This document shows, piece after piece, positions 34,102-43,273 of a stretch of DNA of 64,000 nucleotides. Under the pieces are notes generated by a model, which saw only the letters and a list, made by a program, of their open reading frames with translations, ran no database searches and was not told the origin of the DNA. Numbering within the stretch: the first letter of the stretch is position 1; each line of letters begins with the position of its first letter. Location: contig NZ_FZNN01000018.1 in NCBI RefSeq assembly GCF_900188035.1, forward strand, positions 19,632 to 83,631, written 5' to 3'. The translations under genes and the position numbers were made by a program. Origin of the DNA: Puniceibacterium sediminis. Its GTDB lineage: Bacteria; Pseudomonadota; Alphaproteobacteria; Rhodobacterales; Rhodobacteraceae.

Positions 34102-35493
34102 TCATTCTGCGGCCTCCTGCAGGCCTAACGCGTCGCGCCGCCAGGCGCCGATCAGCAGCTGCTTGAAGGCGGCATAGGTAGCATCGAACGTTTCGCGCCC
34201 GCGCACATAGGTCTCGCGGTTGAAGTCGCGGTAATCCGCCTCGTAGATGCCCTGCACCTGTTCGCCGGCCTGTCCGATCAGGGCGGTGAAATCCTGCCGG
34301 TGGGGACTCAGGGTCTGACCAAGGTAAGCCTGCATCAGCGAGGCAAGCTCCGCCTGCTGGCTCCCGTCATAGCGCGTGACCACCGCACGCACCGCATCCC
34401 ACTGGAACGACAGCTCGTCGCGCCCCAGCGCGCGGGCGGCCATATTCTCGGCATCCTCGATGCTGGAGAATGTCGAATGCAGCATGTCAAAGAACCGCCC
34501 CGTGGAGTCGAACTCAAGGAACGACGCCCCGAGCGGCACCAGCAGGATGTCCGAGGCCGCCAGCCCGTTGATCGTGAGATACCCTAGCGCGGGGGGCGTA
34601 TCGAGAAAGACGATGTCATAGGCATCGAGAATTCCGTCTGCCTCAAGCATGTCGGTCAACGCATCCCAAAGCTTCCAGCCGCGCCCGGACATGCGCCAGA
34701 CCGGGATCTGGAACTCGGCCCAGTAGAGGTTCAGCTGTGCACCGATGAGATCGATGTTGGGCCAGTGGGTTTTCTGCACGAGGCTCTGGGCCTTCACATC
34801 CAGCGCATCCGACAGGGTGTCATCCAGCGGCAGAGGCGCCTCGCCCCGGTCCATCCGGCGTTGATTTTCACCGCGCAGGTGCAGGGCGTAATGGCGCGCG
34901 AGCAGTGGGAAGACCGTCTGCCATTCGTCCTGAACCTTGCCGCCAAAGATTGAGGTCATGGAGCCTTGAGAGTCGAGATCAATCACCAGCACCTTGTAGC
35001 CGTCGAGGGCCGCGGACATCGCCAGATGCGCTGCCGTGCTGGTCTTGCCCACACCGCCCTTGAAGTTCGCCACGGCCACCATCTTGGCCGGCAGGCCCTG
35101 GGGACGATAGGGCAGGTACTCCTTGGCCTTGGACCCTTCGGTTCCGAAATGCGCGCGCAGGCGCAGCACCTCGTCCAGGGTGAACCACTTGGCGCCGCCT
35201 TCAGTTTCCGAGCGGCCCTGCGGCAAGTCGGGGTTCTGTTTCAGCACCCGGCGGAAATGGCCCGTGGCGACGGGGATCAGATAGCGGGTGATCTCCCATG
35301 TTGAAAACAGCCGCAGGGTTCTATGGCCATCCGCCTCAAGCCCGCGCGAGGCCAGATCCGAACGCCCGGCCTCGCAGGCGCGGGCCATGGCGCCGAACCC
35401 CTTGGTTGTCGCCGGGTTGCCCAGATGCGCCAGGGCGGCGTCCGGATCGATGTTGAAATAGGGGGGCAGAGGCCCCCGGGTGTCGGGTTTCAT
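34102..35493 (-). CDS. parA: Plasmid partition ATPase ParA
   Basis: From ATG 35493 (GAGGA upstream) the protein has 463 residues. The first ~130 form a winged-helix-like DNA-binding region, as in large type Ia ParA proteins that repress their own operon. The deviant Walker A KGGVGKT is at residues 145-151, followed by KVLVIDLDSQGSMTSIFGG and, later, YDIVFLDTPPALGYLTINGL. It moves ParB-bound plasmid copies along the nucleoid. A 10-bp-arm inverted repeat (35513-35538) lies 20 bp upstream of the start and is a good candidate for its operator. Confidence 0.94.
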   Translation of the reverse strand: MKPDTRGPLPPYFNIDPDAALAHLGNPATTKGFGAMARACEAGRSDLASRGLEADGHRTLRLFSTWEITRYLIPVATGHFRRVLKQNPDLPQGRSETEGGAKWFTLDEVLRLRAHFGTEGSKAKEYLPYRPQGLPAKMVAVANFKGGVGKTSTAAHLAMSAALDGYKVLVIDLDSQGSMTSIFGGKVQDEWQTVFPLLARHYALHLRGENQRRMDRGEAPLPLDDTLSDALDVKAQSLVQKTHWPNIDLIGAQLNLYWAEFQIPVWRMSGRGWKLWDALTDMLEADGILDAYDIVFLDTPPALGYLTINGLAASDILLVPLGASFLEFDSTGRFFDMLHSTFSSIEDAENMAARALGRDELSFQWDAVRAVVTRYDGSQQAELASLMQAYLGQTLSPHRQDFTALIGQAGEQVQGIYEADYRDFNRETYVRGRETFDATYAAFKQLLIGAWRRDALGLQEAAE

Positions 35494-35512
35494 CACTGCG
35501 CGTCCTCTTCGG

Positions 35513-35538
35513 ATACAGAGGCTTGTCTGCCTCTGTAT
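35513..35538. promoter_or_regulatory. 10-bp-arm inverted repeat in the parA leader
   Basis: ATACAGAGGC-TTGTCT-GCCTCTGTAT is a perfect inverted repeat 20 bp before the parA start. It could be the ParA autoregulatory operator or fold in the mRNA leader. Confidence 0.6.
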
Positions 35539-35547
35539 AGGCCTCAT

Positions 35548-35628
35548 ACTTACGCGTTTTTCTAAAGGTGTACGCGCTTTTCATCAGCATAACACAAAAC
35601 GTCATACATGAAAGAAAAACCCGTACAC
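35548..35628. repeat. Three 15-bp repeats, consensus GAAAAACSCGTACAC
   Basis: Two copies lie in minus orientation at 35548-35562 and 35568-35582 (20-bp period) and one in plus orientation at 35614-35628. They sit in the AT-richest part of the region between parA and repA and may be operator or replication-control sites. Confidence 0.65.
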
Positions 35629-35672
35629 GACCTCTTTTTCTTAGCAAATTCAGAGGTGAAATCTGGGGAAGC

Positions 35673-35786
35673 GGCGGCATTTCAGCACTGCTTTGCTGTT
35701 CGCCCTGTTATTTTTTGTTAGTTGATACGTTACGGGGAAAGCGGTGCTGTCGCAAAGCCCTTGTTTACATGGCGCGGAATGCCGCC
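35673..35786. repeat. Distant inverted repeat in the origin region
   Basis: GGCGGCATT (35673-35681) and AATGCCGCC (35778-35786) are perfect complements about 96 bp apart, flanking an AT-rich stretch (TTATTTTTTGTTAGTTGATACG). The AT-rich part is a candidate for origin unwinding. Confidence 0.45.
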
Positions 35787-35791
35787 TTTTG

Positions 35792-35866
35792 GACAAGGGT
35801 GACTCTGATCCCCCGTTGAGGCGACTCCGATCCCCCGACAAGGCGACTCTGATCCATGGTTCGCGG
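35792..35866. other. oriV: Replication origin iterons (three 22-bp direct repeats)
   Basis: GACTCTGATCCCCC-type units start at 35801, 35823 and 35845, a strict 22-bp (two-turn) period, with conserved GACAAGG/GTTGAGG spacers. They lie about 135 bp before the repA start, the usual place for RepA-binding iterons. A perfect DnaA box lies 24 bp to the right. Confidence 0.8.
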
Positions 35867-35889
35867 CGCAGCCCGCGCTGGACGCATGC

Positions 35890-35898
35890 TGTGGATAA
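35890..35898 (-). promoter_or_regulatory. Perfect DnaA box
   Basis: TGTGGATAA is the exact complement of the consensus DnaA box TTATCCACA. It lies between the iterons and repA, as in iteron plasmid origins. Confidence 0.75.
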
Positions 35899-36000
35899 CT
35901 CTAGGGTGGGTGTCACTGAAACCCCGATAGCGGAATCGCATCAAAAAGTCGGGGGCAGGCAAAGCGGCAGAGCAGTCGCACCAAAGGCGAGGACAGGCAG

Positions 36001-37032
36001 ATGGCCGGATCAGCTATGATCCCGGGCGGGGGCGGGGGTAACCTCATGCCCGACCGGCATCCGACAGCGGACTTCTTTGTCTGCGACATGTTCGGGGCCA
36101 GCCCCAAGGATGACCTTGGCACCATGGAGCATCCGATCTTTTCGCTCAGTACCCGACCGGACCGGCGGGTGCTGAGTTACGAACACAACGGCACTCAGGT
36201 CGAGGTCACGCCCAGCGTGAAGGGTCGCGCGACGATCCACGACAAGGATGTGCTGATCTATTGCGTGAGCCAGCTGATGGCAGGGCTGAACGCGGGGCGC
36301 GCCGTCAGTCGCACGCTGCACCTCAAGGCGCATGACCTGCTTGTGGCGACCAATCGCGACACCTCGGGCGATGCCTACACCCGGCTCAAGGAAGCCTTTG
36401 AACGGCTGGCCGGGACCCGCATCACCACGAACATCGCGACCGGTGGGCACGAAACGACGCGCGGCTTCGGTCTGATCGAAGCCTGGGAAATTGTGCGCCG
36501 GTCGCGCGGCGGGCGGATGATTTCGGTGACGGTGACCCTGTCGGACTGGCTGTTTCGGGCGGTGTTGGGGCGATCGGTCCTGACACTCAGCCGGGATTAT
36601 TTCCGCCTGCGCAAACCGCTGGAACGGCGGGTCTACGAACTCGCCCGCAAGCATTGCGGCCGTCAGGCGGGCTGGACGGTGAGCGTCGCGGTGCTGCACA
36701 AGAAGTCCGGATCGACCGCACCCGTGCGGGTGTTCCGGGCCGCCATCCGGCGCATGATCCAGGATGCCCATCTGCCTGACTATGTGATGTCGGAAAAGGA
36801 CGGTGACCTGATCCTGTTCGAACGCGCGACTGCGGTGACCGAGACCCGCGGCGCACCGGTGCTGAAACCCGCCACGCTGGACACCGCCCGCGAGATCGCC
36901 CCCGGCGCGGATGTCTATGCGCTGCAATCGGTCTGGCAGGACTGGTGGGCCAGCACTGGGCGCCCCCGTCTGGGCAATCCCGATGCAGCCTTCCTTGGTT
37001 GGGTCAGGGCTCGGGGTGACAGAAAATCCTGA
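36001..37032 (+). CDS. repA: Plasmid replication initiator protein A (RepA/RPA family)
   Basis: The 343-residue protein is called from ATG 36001 (GAGG eight bases upstream); in-frame ATGs at 36016 and 36046 are alternatives. It has the sequence of the alphaproteobacterial 'replication initiator protein A' family: DLGTMEHPIFSLSTRPDRRV, TIHDKDVLIYCVSQLM, LSRDYFRLRKPLERRVYELA. These proteins bind iterons and open the origin. Iterons and a DnaA box lie immediately upstream, and parAB diverge from the same region. It defines the replicon type and thus compatibility. Confidence 0.93.
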   Translation: MAGSAMIPGGGGGNLMPDRHPTADFFVCDMFGASPKDDLGTMEHPIFSLSTRPDRRVLSYEHNGTQVEVTPSVKGRATIHDKDVLIYCVSQLMAGLNAGRAVSRTLHLKAHDLLVATNRDTSGDAYTRLKEAFERLAGTRITTNIATGGHETTRGFGLIEAWEIVRRSRGGRMISVTVTLSDWLFRAVLGRSVLTLSRDYFRLRKPLERRVYELARKHCGRQAGWTVSVAVLHKKSGSTAPVRVFRAAIRRMIQDAHLPDYVMSEKDGDLILFERATAVTETRGAPVLKPATLDTAREIAPGADVYALQSVWQDWWASTGRPRLGNPDAAFLGWVRARGDRKS

Positions 37033-37050
37033 TCAAACTTTCCTGACGGC

Positions 37051-37365
37051 TTAGTTCGCCGTGCCCGTCGCGCCATAGGGTGGCAGGTCCAGAGGGCCGT
37101 CCTGTTCCAGCGTCAGCGGTGCGGGATAGCGGCTGATCGCGGGCGCATCCGCCCCGTGCGGTATCAGCAGTACAAGGTGCAGCACGCCGTCCCGGCGGCG
37201 CACCTGTTCCGGGATCCAAGGACTGCCTAGTGTTTCGGCCGACAGTTCACCACCCTCGGGCAGGGTGCTGAAATCATGTATCTTACCATTGAGTGTCAGA
37301 ACGTCGCCATGCCGTTCGGCAATCAGCGGGGTGTCGTGGCGGAGAGGGATCAGTGTCAGATACAT
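37051..37365 (-). CDS. Small phage/GTA-associated protein, unknown function
   Basis: This 104-residue protein starts YLTLIPLRHDTPLIAERHGD and has a clear GGAGG ribosome site. It contains LTLNGKIHDFSTLPEGGEL and LHLVLLIPHGADAP, a pattern I associate with small proteins next to DUF2793 fibre genes in Rhodobacterales phages. It lies 10 bp downstream of such a gene. Possibly a fibre chaperone or tip; no firm function. Confidence 0.6.
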   Translation of the reverse strand: MYLTLIPLRHDTPLIAERHGDVLTLNGKIHDFSTLPEGGELSAETLGSPWIPEQVRRRDGVLHLVLLIPHGADAPAISRYPAPLTLEQDGPLDLPPYGATGTAN

Positions 37366-37375
37366 TCTGTCCTCC

Positions 37376-38449
37376 TTAGAACCAGAGGCCGATGGCCAGC
37401 AGATCGGCGGTGCCTGCGGTGATTGACTGGGTGGGGGCGTAGATCTGGCTGCCGCAAGAGATGGCAGAGCGCGATCCCACCGTGCCCCAGCGGCTTGATC
37501 CTTCGGCAGAGCATATCACAGAGGGCGGCGCGGCAAAGGTGGCCGGATAATACCAGTTCTGATTTTCCGAACGGAAGAGTGCGCCATGGGCAATGCTGGT
37601 TGCATAGGCGCCAAAGCCGCTGATCCAACAGATCTGGGTGCCACAGGCCAGACGCATGTAGGTGCCATTGGCATTTTCGCCGCGTTCGACCACGGCCCCC
37701 GTGGGCTGACCGGCCAGCTGAGAGACGGCGCCCACCAGATTGCCGGGGCCATAGCCGTAGTCCGCCCGCATCAGCCGCCCCGGCGTTACATCCGCGGGAT
37801 CGGTCTGCACGGCCGCCCCGGTCACATGGCCGGAGGTACTGCTGACCTGCAGCGCCGTGGTCCAGGCGCTGCCATCGGGGCTGACCTTGAGCCCCCAGTC
37901 GGTGTCGCCGACTAACCCCATCTCGGCATGGCCGATCCAGTCGGACTGGAACAGCAGGCTGGCGGTGCTACCCGCCGCCGCCTTGTTGATCTTGATCTGG
38001 TGACCGCCGCCGACATGGCTGAAGAGGCTGGCGTCACCGGCCACCGTCAGACGGTTGATGCTGTCGGATTCTGTGCCGATGCCGATCCCGTCAAGGTTCT
38101 GGGTCGCGCCCTGCGACAAGGCCCAGCCGGAGCCGGTATAGGTATAGATCCACCCTGCAGGTAGCAGGACCGCCTGCCAGCCCACCTGCGGGGTCACGAA
38201 CAGCCAGCCGCCATTGTCCCAGGCCGCGAGCTGTCCATCCTGTCCAGCCCAGGATCCCGTGGCCCCGGTGCCAATTGCAAAGACCGCACCATCCTGTGGC
38301 GATCCGGGCGGAGTCACCAAGTCCAATCCGTGCAGGCGCAGCTGTACCAGAACATCCAGCACCTCAAGCGCGCTGTTGTGGGTGACATGTTTCTGCGCCT
38401 GCGAGGGCAAGAGAAAGGGCAGGGACAGGCGGATCGAATTGTCGGGCAT
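37376..38449 (-). CDS. DUF2793 domain protein, phage/GTA tail-fibre type
   Basis: The 357-residue product begins RLSLPFLLPSQAQKHVTHNS, the hallmark of DUF2793, followed by repeated beta-rich segments (GSWAGQDGQLAAWDNGGWLF, GWIYTYTGSGW). The middle region (NRLTVAGDASLFSHVGGGHQ) resembles trimeric fibre repeats and the C-terminus a compact tip with paired cysteines. DUF2793 proteins are known from Rhodobacterales phages and from a gene transfer agent tail-fibre locus. There is no signal peptide and no other virion gene around. It lies between repA and polysaccharide glycosyltransferases. Confidence 0.8.
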   Translation of the reverse strand: MPDNSIRLSLPFLLPSQAQKHVTHNSALEVLDVLVQLRLHGLDLVTPPGSPQDGAVFAIGTGATGSWAGQDGQLAAWDNGGWLFVTPQVGWQAVLLPAGWIYTYTGSGWALSQGATQNLDGIGIGTESDSINRLTVAGDASLFSHVGGGHQIKINKAAAGSTASLLFQSDWIGHAEMGLVGDTDWGLKVSPDGSAWTTALQVSSTSGHVTGAAVQTDPADVTPGRLMRADYGYGPGNLVGAVSQLAGQPTGAVVERGENANGTYMRLACGTQICWISGFGAYATSIAHGALFRSENQNWYYPATFAAPPSVICSAEGSSRWGTVGSRSAISCGSQIYAPTQSITAGTADLLAIGLWF

Positions 38450-38542
38450 GGGGGGTACTCCGGGGCTGGCTGCAAGTGCGCTACTGTCTGCGGCAGAGGC
38501 TTGCCAAAGCGTGAGGCCCCCGGTCGGGGTGTTAAGACAGCG

Positions 38543-40603
38543 TCAATCCGTGGTGCGCTTGCGCGGCTTCATGACCAGGCGGCCATCCACGGTGATCTGC
38601 GGCAGATAGCGTAAAGGCTCCGCCAGATCCTCCTGCCCGGGCAGAAAGCGAAGGCGTGCGCAGCGAATACGTTCGCCATAACAAAGCACCCGCAGTCCGA
38701 CCCCGTCGATGCGCGCGCGCAAGCTGGCATGTACCGACAGGCCTGCGCCTGTGGGCAGCGCCATGCCATAGAGCGGCACCAGACCGACCCTCCGCCCCGC
38801 AGCACGGTCGGCGTCGAGCCAACGCAGCAAGGACTCGAAGGCGTCATTTCGCAGACCCAGCAGTCCGGCATAGACATGATCCAGCGGCATCTCGGCCTCG
38901 GCATCAAATCCGGGATGCAGGACTGCGGGGGCGGGAAAGGGGGCGCGGCCGGTGTAGCGCAGTGTGGCGGCACTTGCGTGATAGGCGCTCTGCGCCTCGA
39001 AATATTCCCGCCGCGCGCCGTAGAGGAACCAGCCCATGCCGGTCGCCGCATCAGCGGTCGCATTGCCGCCGTGATCGCGCTGCAGCGCCAGCGGCCCGCC
39101 GGGCAACTCGGGCACCGATCCGGCGCCATACAGCCTGCGCACCCGGCGCAGCAGTTCCCCATCCGCCGACACCCGCAGTTCGTCCCACCCACCCAGCGTG
39201 TCAGTCAGCAGGGCACGGGGCAGCATGAGCGAAGTCATGTTCTCGTGCAGGATGCGCCCCTCTCCGGTCCAGCGGCTGACGGCAAGGTCTGCGGTAACGC
39301 GGGCCTGCAGCGTCAGACAGCCGACAAAGCCGCGCTGAGTTTCGAGGAACTGCACCTGCCGGGCTATACGTTCGGGATGTGACCAGTCATCGGCATCGTG
39401 GAGGGTGACATAGGTGCCGCGTGCTGCCGCAAGCCCTGCATTGCGGGCGCCATAAGCCCCCTGGTTCTGCGGCAGGCGGATCACTGTCAGGCGCGGATCG
39501 TGCGCGGCCCGTTGCGCGGCGATCATGGCCGTTGCATCGCTGCTGGCATCATCCACCACGATCAGTTCCAGCGCCTGCCAGCTTTGTCCCAGGACCGCAT
39601 CCAGCGCGGTTGTCAGCATCGCGGCGGCATTGTGTGCGGCGAGGATCACGCTGACCAGCGGGCCGTCGCCCCCCTGCGGAAGCGGAGGCGTCTTTGGCGT
39701 CAACCGATCGAGCAGGGGGCCATCACCGTCGCGCAGTGTCATCGGTGCGAGACCTGCGCGCGCCAGTGCGGCGTTGAGACAGGCAAGCCGCGCGCCGGGC
39801 CGGGGGTCGAGATGCGCGGCGGCCAGATCCAGATCGTCACTTACGGGGGGGGTGGCGCGGATCTGGCGGGCCGCTGCGCCGTCCCCGGCCTGTGCGGTGG
39901 AGATGAGGTGCAGCGGAGCCATGGCGGGGCCAAGATTCCTTAGCCAGCGCGCGGCCTCGGCGGGCTGGCCCTGGTGCAGTGCCCAGACCGCAAGCGCCTG
40001 ACGGGCCTCCGGATCGGGTGGGCACGCCTCGGCCAGGGCGGTGAGCGCGCGCAGCGGTCCACCGCCCGACCCGCTCTCCTCCAGCCCGCCGGTTTCCAGC
40101 AGCCCGCGCAGATGTCCGGCGCGGCTCTGGACGGCAGGCTGGACATCCAGCGCGCGCCCTTCGTCCCGGCCCCGGCTCAGGTAGTGGTGCAGGGGGTCGA
40201 CACCTGCGGCCGCCACATCCGGGTTGGCCAACAGATAGGCCCGGGGGCTGAACTGCGGCCCCGGTGCGCGGCCAAGCGCATGGCCAAGGCGCAGGAAATG
40301 CGCAAGCGGGTCAGGCCCGCCCTGCGCCCCATCGGGATGGTGGCGCAGATACCACGCGGCATCGAACAGGCCGCTGTGTCGCAGTGCACGGGCAAAGCGG
40401 GCGCGCCTCAACCGGGCACGTAATCGGTGCGGCAAGGGGGCATCGGGCTCAAGCAGCCGGGCGCTCAGCGCCGCGATTGCAGCATCGCGCCGGGCCAGTT
40501 CGGCGCGTAGGGCATCGACCTGGGCACCGAGCAGACGCTGTTGCGCAGCCAGCGTGGCGATCTGGCTGTCGGGGGGATCCTCTTGCGGGATCTCTTCCGT
40601 CAC
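38543..40603 (-). CDS. Glycosyltransferase family 2 with N-terminal coiled coil
   Basis: The 686-residue protein starts at GTG 40603, overlapping the stop of the upstream glycosyltransferase gene. Residues 15-50 form a coiled coil. Two copies of a capsule-cluster motif follow (AWYLRHHPDG... and AYLLANPDVAAAGVDPLHHY). A GT2 module begins near 314 (VSVILAAHNAAAMLTTALDA, LIVVDDASSDAT) with LHDADDW as the DxD. The C-terminal ~200 residues are an extra domain. Function: transfer of an unknown sugar. The coiled coil suggests complex formation with its partner. Confidence 0.8.
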   Translation of the reverse strand: MTEEIPQEDPPDSQIATLAAQQRLLGAQVDALRAELARRDAAIAALSARLLEPDAPLPHRLRARLRRARFARALRHSGLFDAAWYLRHHPDGAQGGPDPLAHFLRLGHALGRAPGPQFSPRAYLLANPDVAAAGVDPLHHYLSRGRDEGRALDVQPAVQSRAGHLRGLLETGGLEESGSGGGPLRALTALAEACPPDPEARQALAVWALHQGQPAEAARWLRNLGPAMAPLHLISTAQAGDGAAARQIRATPPVSDDLDLAAAHLDPRPGARLACLNAALARAGLAPMTLRDGDGPLLDRLTPKTPPLPQGGDGPLVSVILAAHNAAAMLTTALDAVLGQSWQALELIVVDDASSDATAMIAAQRAAHDPRLTVIRLPQNQGAYGARNAGLAAARGTYVTLHDADDWSHPERIARQVQFLETQRGFVGCLTLQARVTADLAVSRWTGEGRILHENMTSLMLPRALLTDTLGGWDELRVSADGELLRRVRRLYGAGSVPELPGGPLALQRDHGGNATADAATGMGWFLYGARREYFEAQSAYHASAATLRYTGRAPFPAPAVLHPGFDAEAEMPLDHVYAGLLGLRNDAFESLLRWLDADRAAGRRVGLVPLYGMALPTGAGLSVHASLRARIDGVGLRVLCYGERIRCARLRFLPGQEDLAEPLRYLPQITVDGRLVMKPRKRTTD

Positions 40604-41955
40604 GGTGCCCCTGCTCCGCGATCTGCGGACCGGCTCCCGGCCAACTTGGCGCGGATGCGGGCCATGTTCGGTTCCTGGGGCTCGCTCAGGGTGATGCTGT
40701 CCTGCCCGCCCGCGCCGCCAAGGAAGTATTGCACGGTCAGCACGGGTATGGCGACGGCGGGGTTGGCCGCGCTGTAGCGCAGCAGCAGATCCCAGTCCAC
40801 AAGCCGCGTCAGCGCGGGATCGAACCCGCCCAGGTGCTCATACAGGGCGCGGGTATGCACGAGGCTGTTGAGGTCGATGTAGTTTTCTGCCTCCAGGGCG
40901 GCACGGTCGAAGCGGTGGAACAGGATATCGCTCCGCTGCGCGATCAGATTGTGTCGGCACAGGGCGGTATACGCCAGTGACGGTGCCTTGCGCCCCGCCG
41001 TGCCGATCAACCCGCTGCAGGCAAAGAGCAGATGGTCCGGCTCCCATATGTTGTCACTGTCGAGATAGGCGATGATCTCGCCCTGCGCGACGCCAAGCCC
41101 CGCGTTGCGCGCTGCCGAGACGCCGACATGGGGGGCTTCGATCAGCACCAACCGCCCTTCGGCCAGCGGTTCGGGAAACTGCTCGCGCAAGAGCGCCACC
41201 GTGCCGTCCGTGCTGCCGTCATCGACCACGATCATCTCCTGCGGGGGGCGAGACTGCAACAGAGCCGAGTTGATCGCCTGGACGATCACATGCGCGCGGT
41301 TCCAGGTTGGCATCACCACGCTGATGTTGCGCCCATCGCTGCGTGCGGCGGCGAGAGCTGTATCGCGCAGCGATGCGGGAAATTCTGCGGCAAAGCGGGG
41401 ATGCACCACATTTGACAATGCCTCCAGCGTCGCGGGGCGGGCATGGTCGGCATAGCTGTCCGGAGAATAATCCACCAGATCGCGGGGCAGGCGCCCCTCA
41501 GCCGCACCACTTGACAGATAATGCTTCAGCGGATTGGCACCTGCTGCGGCCACATCTGGGTTGGCGGCAAGATAGGCCGGAGCATCCAGAAAGGCACCGC
41601 GCCGCCAGCGGGGCAGGGCGTGCATTGCCTCTGCCAGCAGCAGGCCCATGGCATGGGTATCACCGCTCAGCCTGTCACGTGTCGCGGCGGTGCGATAGTG
41701 CTGCGCCTCGAACTGCGCCTTCTGCGCCTGGGCAGTCAGCGTCGCATGATTGCGCGCCTCGGCGGCCATCAGTGCGGCCAGCACCTGCGCCAGATCAGCC
41801 GCCGACAGACCACGGCCTTCGGTGGCCAGCAACAGATGCCGCAACCGGTCAGCCAAAGGCACCTGCCGTGACAGGATCGCCAGCAGATCTGTCGTCTCGT
41901 AGCCATCGGGGCCGCGCTGTTCCGTCTCACTGTCCGTGCCGCCTGTCACTGTCAC
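40600..41955 (-). CDS. Glycosyltransferase family 2
   Basis: This 451-residue protein starts at GTG 41955. The first ~200 residues hold a helical region and the motif AYLAANPDVAAAGANPLKHY, shared with its downstream neighbour. The GT2 domain starts near 209 (ISVVMPTWNRAHVIVQAINS, MIVVDDGSTDGT) and YLDSDN near 298 is the DxD. It overlaps the next gene by four bases (GTGA), so the two enzymes are made together. Divergent from gmd across a 177-bp gap. Confidence 0.85.
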   Translation of the reverse strand: MTVTGGTDSETEQRGPDGYETTDLLAILSRQVPLADRLRHLLLATEGRGLSAADLAQVLAALMAAEARNHATLTAQAQKAQFEAQHYRTAATRDRLSGDTHAMGLLLAEAMHALPRWRRGAFLDAPAYLAANPDVAAAGANPLKHYLSSGAAEGRLPRDLVDYSPDSYADHARPATLEALSNVVHPRFAAEFPASLRDTALAAARSDGRNISVVMPTWNRAHVIVQAINSALLQSRPPQEMIVVDDGSTDGTVALLREQFPEPLAEGRLVLIEAPHVGVSAARNAGLGVAQGEIIAYLDSDNIWEPDHLLFACSGLIGTAGRKAPSLAYTALCRHNLIAQRSDILFHRFDRAALEAENYIDLNSLVHTRALYEHLGGFDPALTRLVDWDLLLRYSAANPAVAIPVLTVQYFLGGAGGQDSITLSEPQEPNMARIRAKLAGSRSADRGAGAP

Positions 41956-42132
41956 TGATCCGTTCCACAGCCTCTTTTGCTGGCAGTTTATGCAGTGAAC
42001 CTGCCCAGCGACAAGAGGCCTGTGGGCTTGCGTCGCTCCGGGGGGAAGGCTTGCCAGTCGTCCGGGCGGAGGCTAGGTTGAATTTGTCTGGACATTGTGT
42101 GTGACCCCAGATGCGACAGTTTTAACAGGTGA

Positions 42133-43269
42133 ATGGATAATCGAATGCACAAGACTGCCCTTATAACAGGTATCACGGGGCAGGACGGATCCTATCTTGC
42201 GGAATTTCTTCTGGAAAAGGGCTACGAGGTCCACGGGATCAAGCGCCGTGCCTCTCTCTTCAACACCCAGCGGATCGACCACATCTATCAAGATCCGCAT
42301 GAAGCTAAACCCAAGCTGAAACTGCATTACGGCGATCTCACCGATAGTTCGAACCTGACGCGGATCCTGTCCGAAGTGCAGCCCGATGAGGTCTATAACC
42401 TTGGCGCGCAGTCCCATGTGGCTGTGTCCTTCGAGGCACCGGAATATACCGCCGACGTGGACGCGATTGGCACCCTGCGCCTGCTCGAGGCGATCCGCTT
42501 CCTCGGTCTGGAAAAGAAGACCCGCTTCTATCAGGCCTCGACCTCAGAGCTTTACGGCCTTGTCCAGGAGATTCCGCAGACCGAGACCACGCCGTTCCAT
42601 CCGCGCAGCCCCTATGCCGTCGCCAAGATGTACGCCTACTGGATCACTGTGAATTACCGTGAAGCTTACGGGATGTATGCCTGCAACGGCATCCTCTTCA
42701 ACCACGAGAGCCCGCGCCGCGGCGAGACCTTCGTGACGCGCAAGATCACCCGCGGTCTGTGCAATATCGCGCAGGGTCTTGAGGACCGCCTTTACATGGG
42801 CAATATCGACGCGTTGCGCGACTGGGGTCATGCCAAGGATTACGTGCGCATGCAGTGGATGATGCTACAGCAGGATGCGCCGGACGATTTTGTCATCGCG
42901 ACTGGCGTACAATATAGTGTGCGCCAGTTTATCATCTGGTCCGCAGAGCATCTGGGGATCAGCCTCAATTTCCAGGGCGAGGGCGTTAACGAAACAGCCG
43001 TCGTGGCAAAGGTGACCGGTGACAAGGCCCCCGGCGTGAAACCCGGCGATGTGATCCTGCGCATCGACCCGCAGTATTTCCGCCCCGCCGAGGTCGAGAC
43101 CCTGCTGGGCAGCCCGATCAAGGCCAAGGAGAAACTCGGCTGGACGCCGCAGATCACCACACAGGAAATGTGCGAGGAAATGGTGGCTGAAGACCTCAAG
43201 TCAGCGCAGCGCCACGCCCTGCTGAAGCAGCATGGATTCGATCTGCCGGTCTCTCTGGAGAACGGTTAG
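42133..43269 (+). CDS. gmd: GDP-mannose 4,6-dehydratase
   Basis: This 378-residue enzyme converts GDP-mannose to GDP-4-keto-6-deoxymannose. The NADP loop [14 protein letters not shown], the ASTSELYG serine/threonine motif, and [11 protein letters not shown] with the Tyr-x3-Lys pair are all present. Full length. ATG 42133 or 42145 could be the start. The next gene, fcl, follows after 4 bp, giving a GDP-L-fucose branch with manC encoded 3 kb further on. Confidence 0.95.
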   Translation: MDNRMHKTALITGITGQDGSYLAEFLLEKGYEVHGIKRRASLFNTQRIDHIYQDPHEAKPKLKLHYGDLTDSSNLTRILSEVQPDEVYNLGAQSHVAVSFEAPEYTADVDAIGTLRLLEAIRFLGLEKKTRFYQASTSELYGLVQEIPQTETTPFHPRSPYAVAKMYAYWITVNYREAYGMYACNGILFNHESPRRGETFVTRKITRGLCNIAQGLEDRLYMGNIDALRDWGHAKDYVRMQWMMLQQDAPDDFVIATGVQYSVRQFIIWSAEHLGISLNFQGEGVNETAVVAKVTGDKAPGVKPGDVILRIDPQYFRPAEVETLLGSPIKAKEKLGWTPQITTQEMCEEMVAEDLKSAQRHALLKQHGFDLPVSLENG

Positions 43270-43273
43270 TCCC

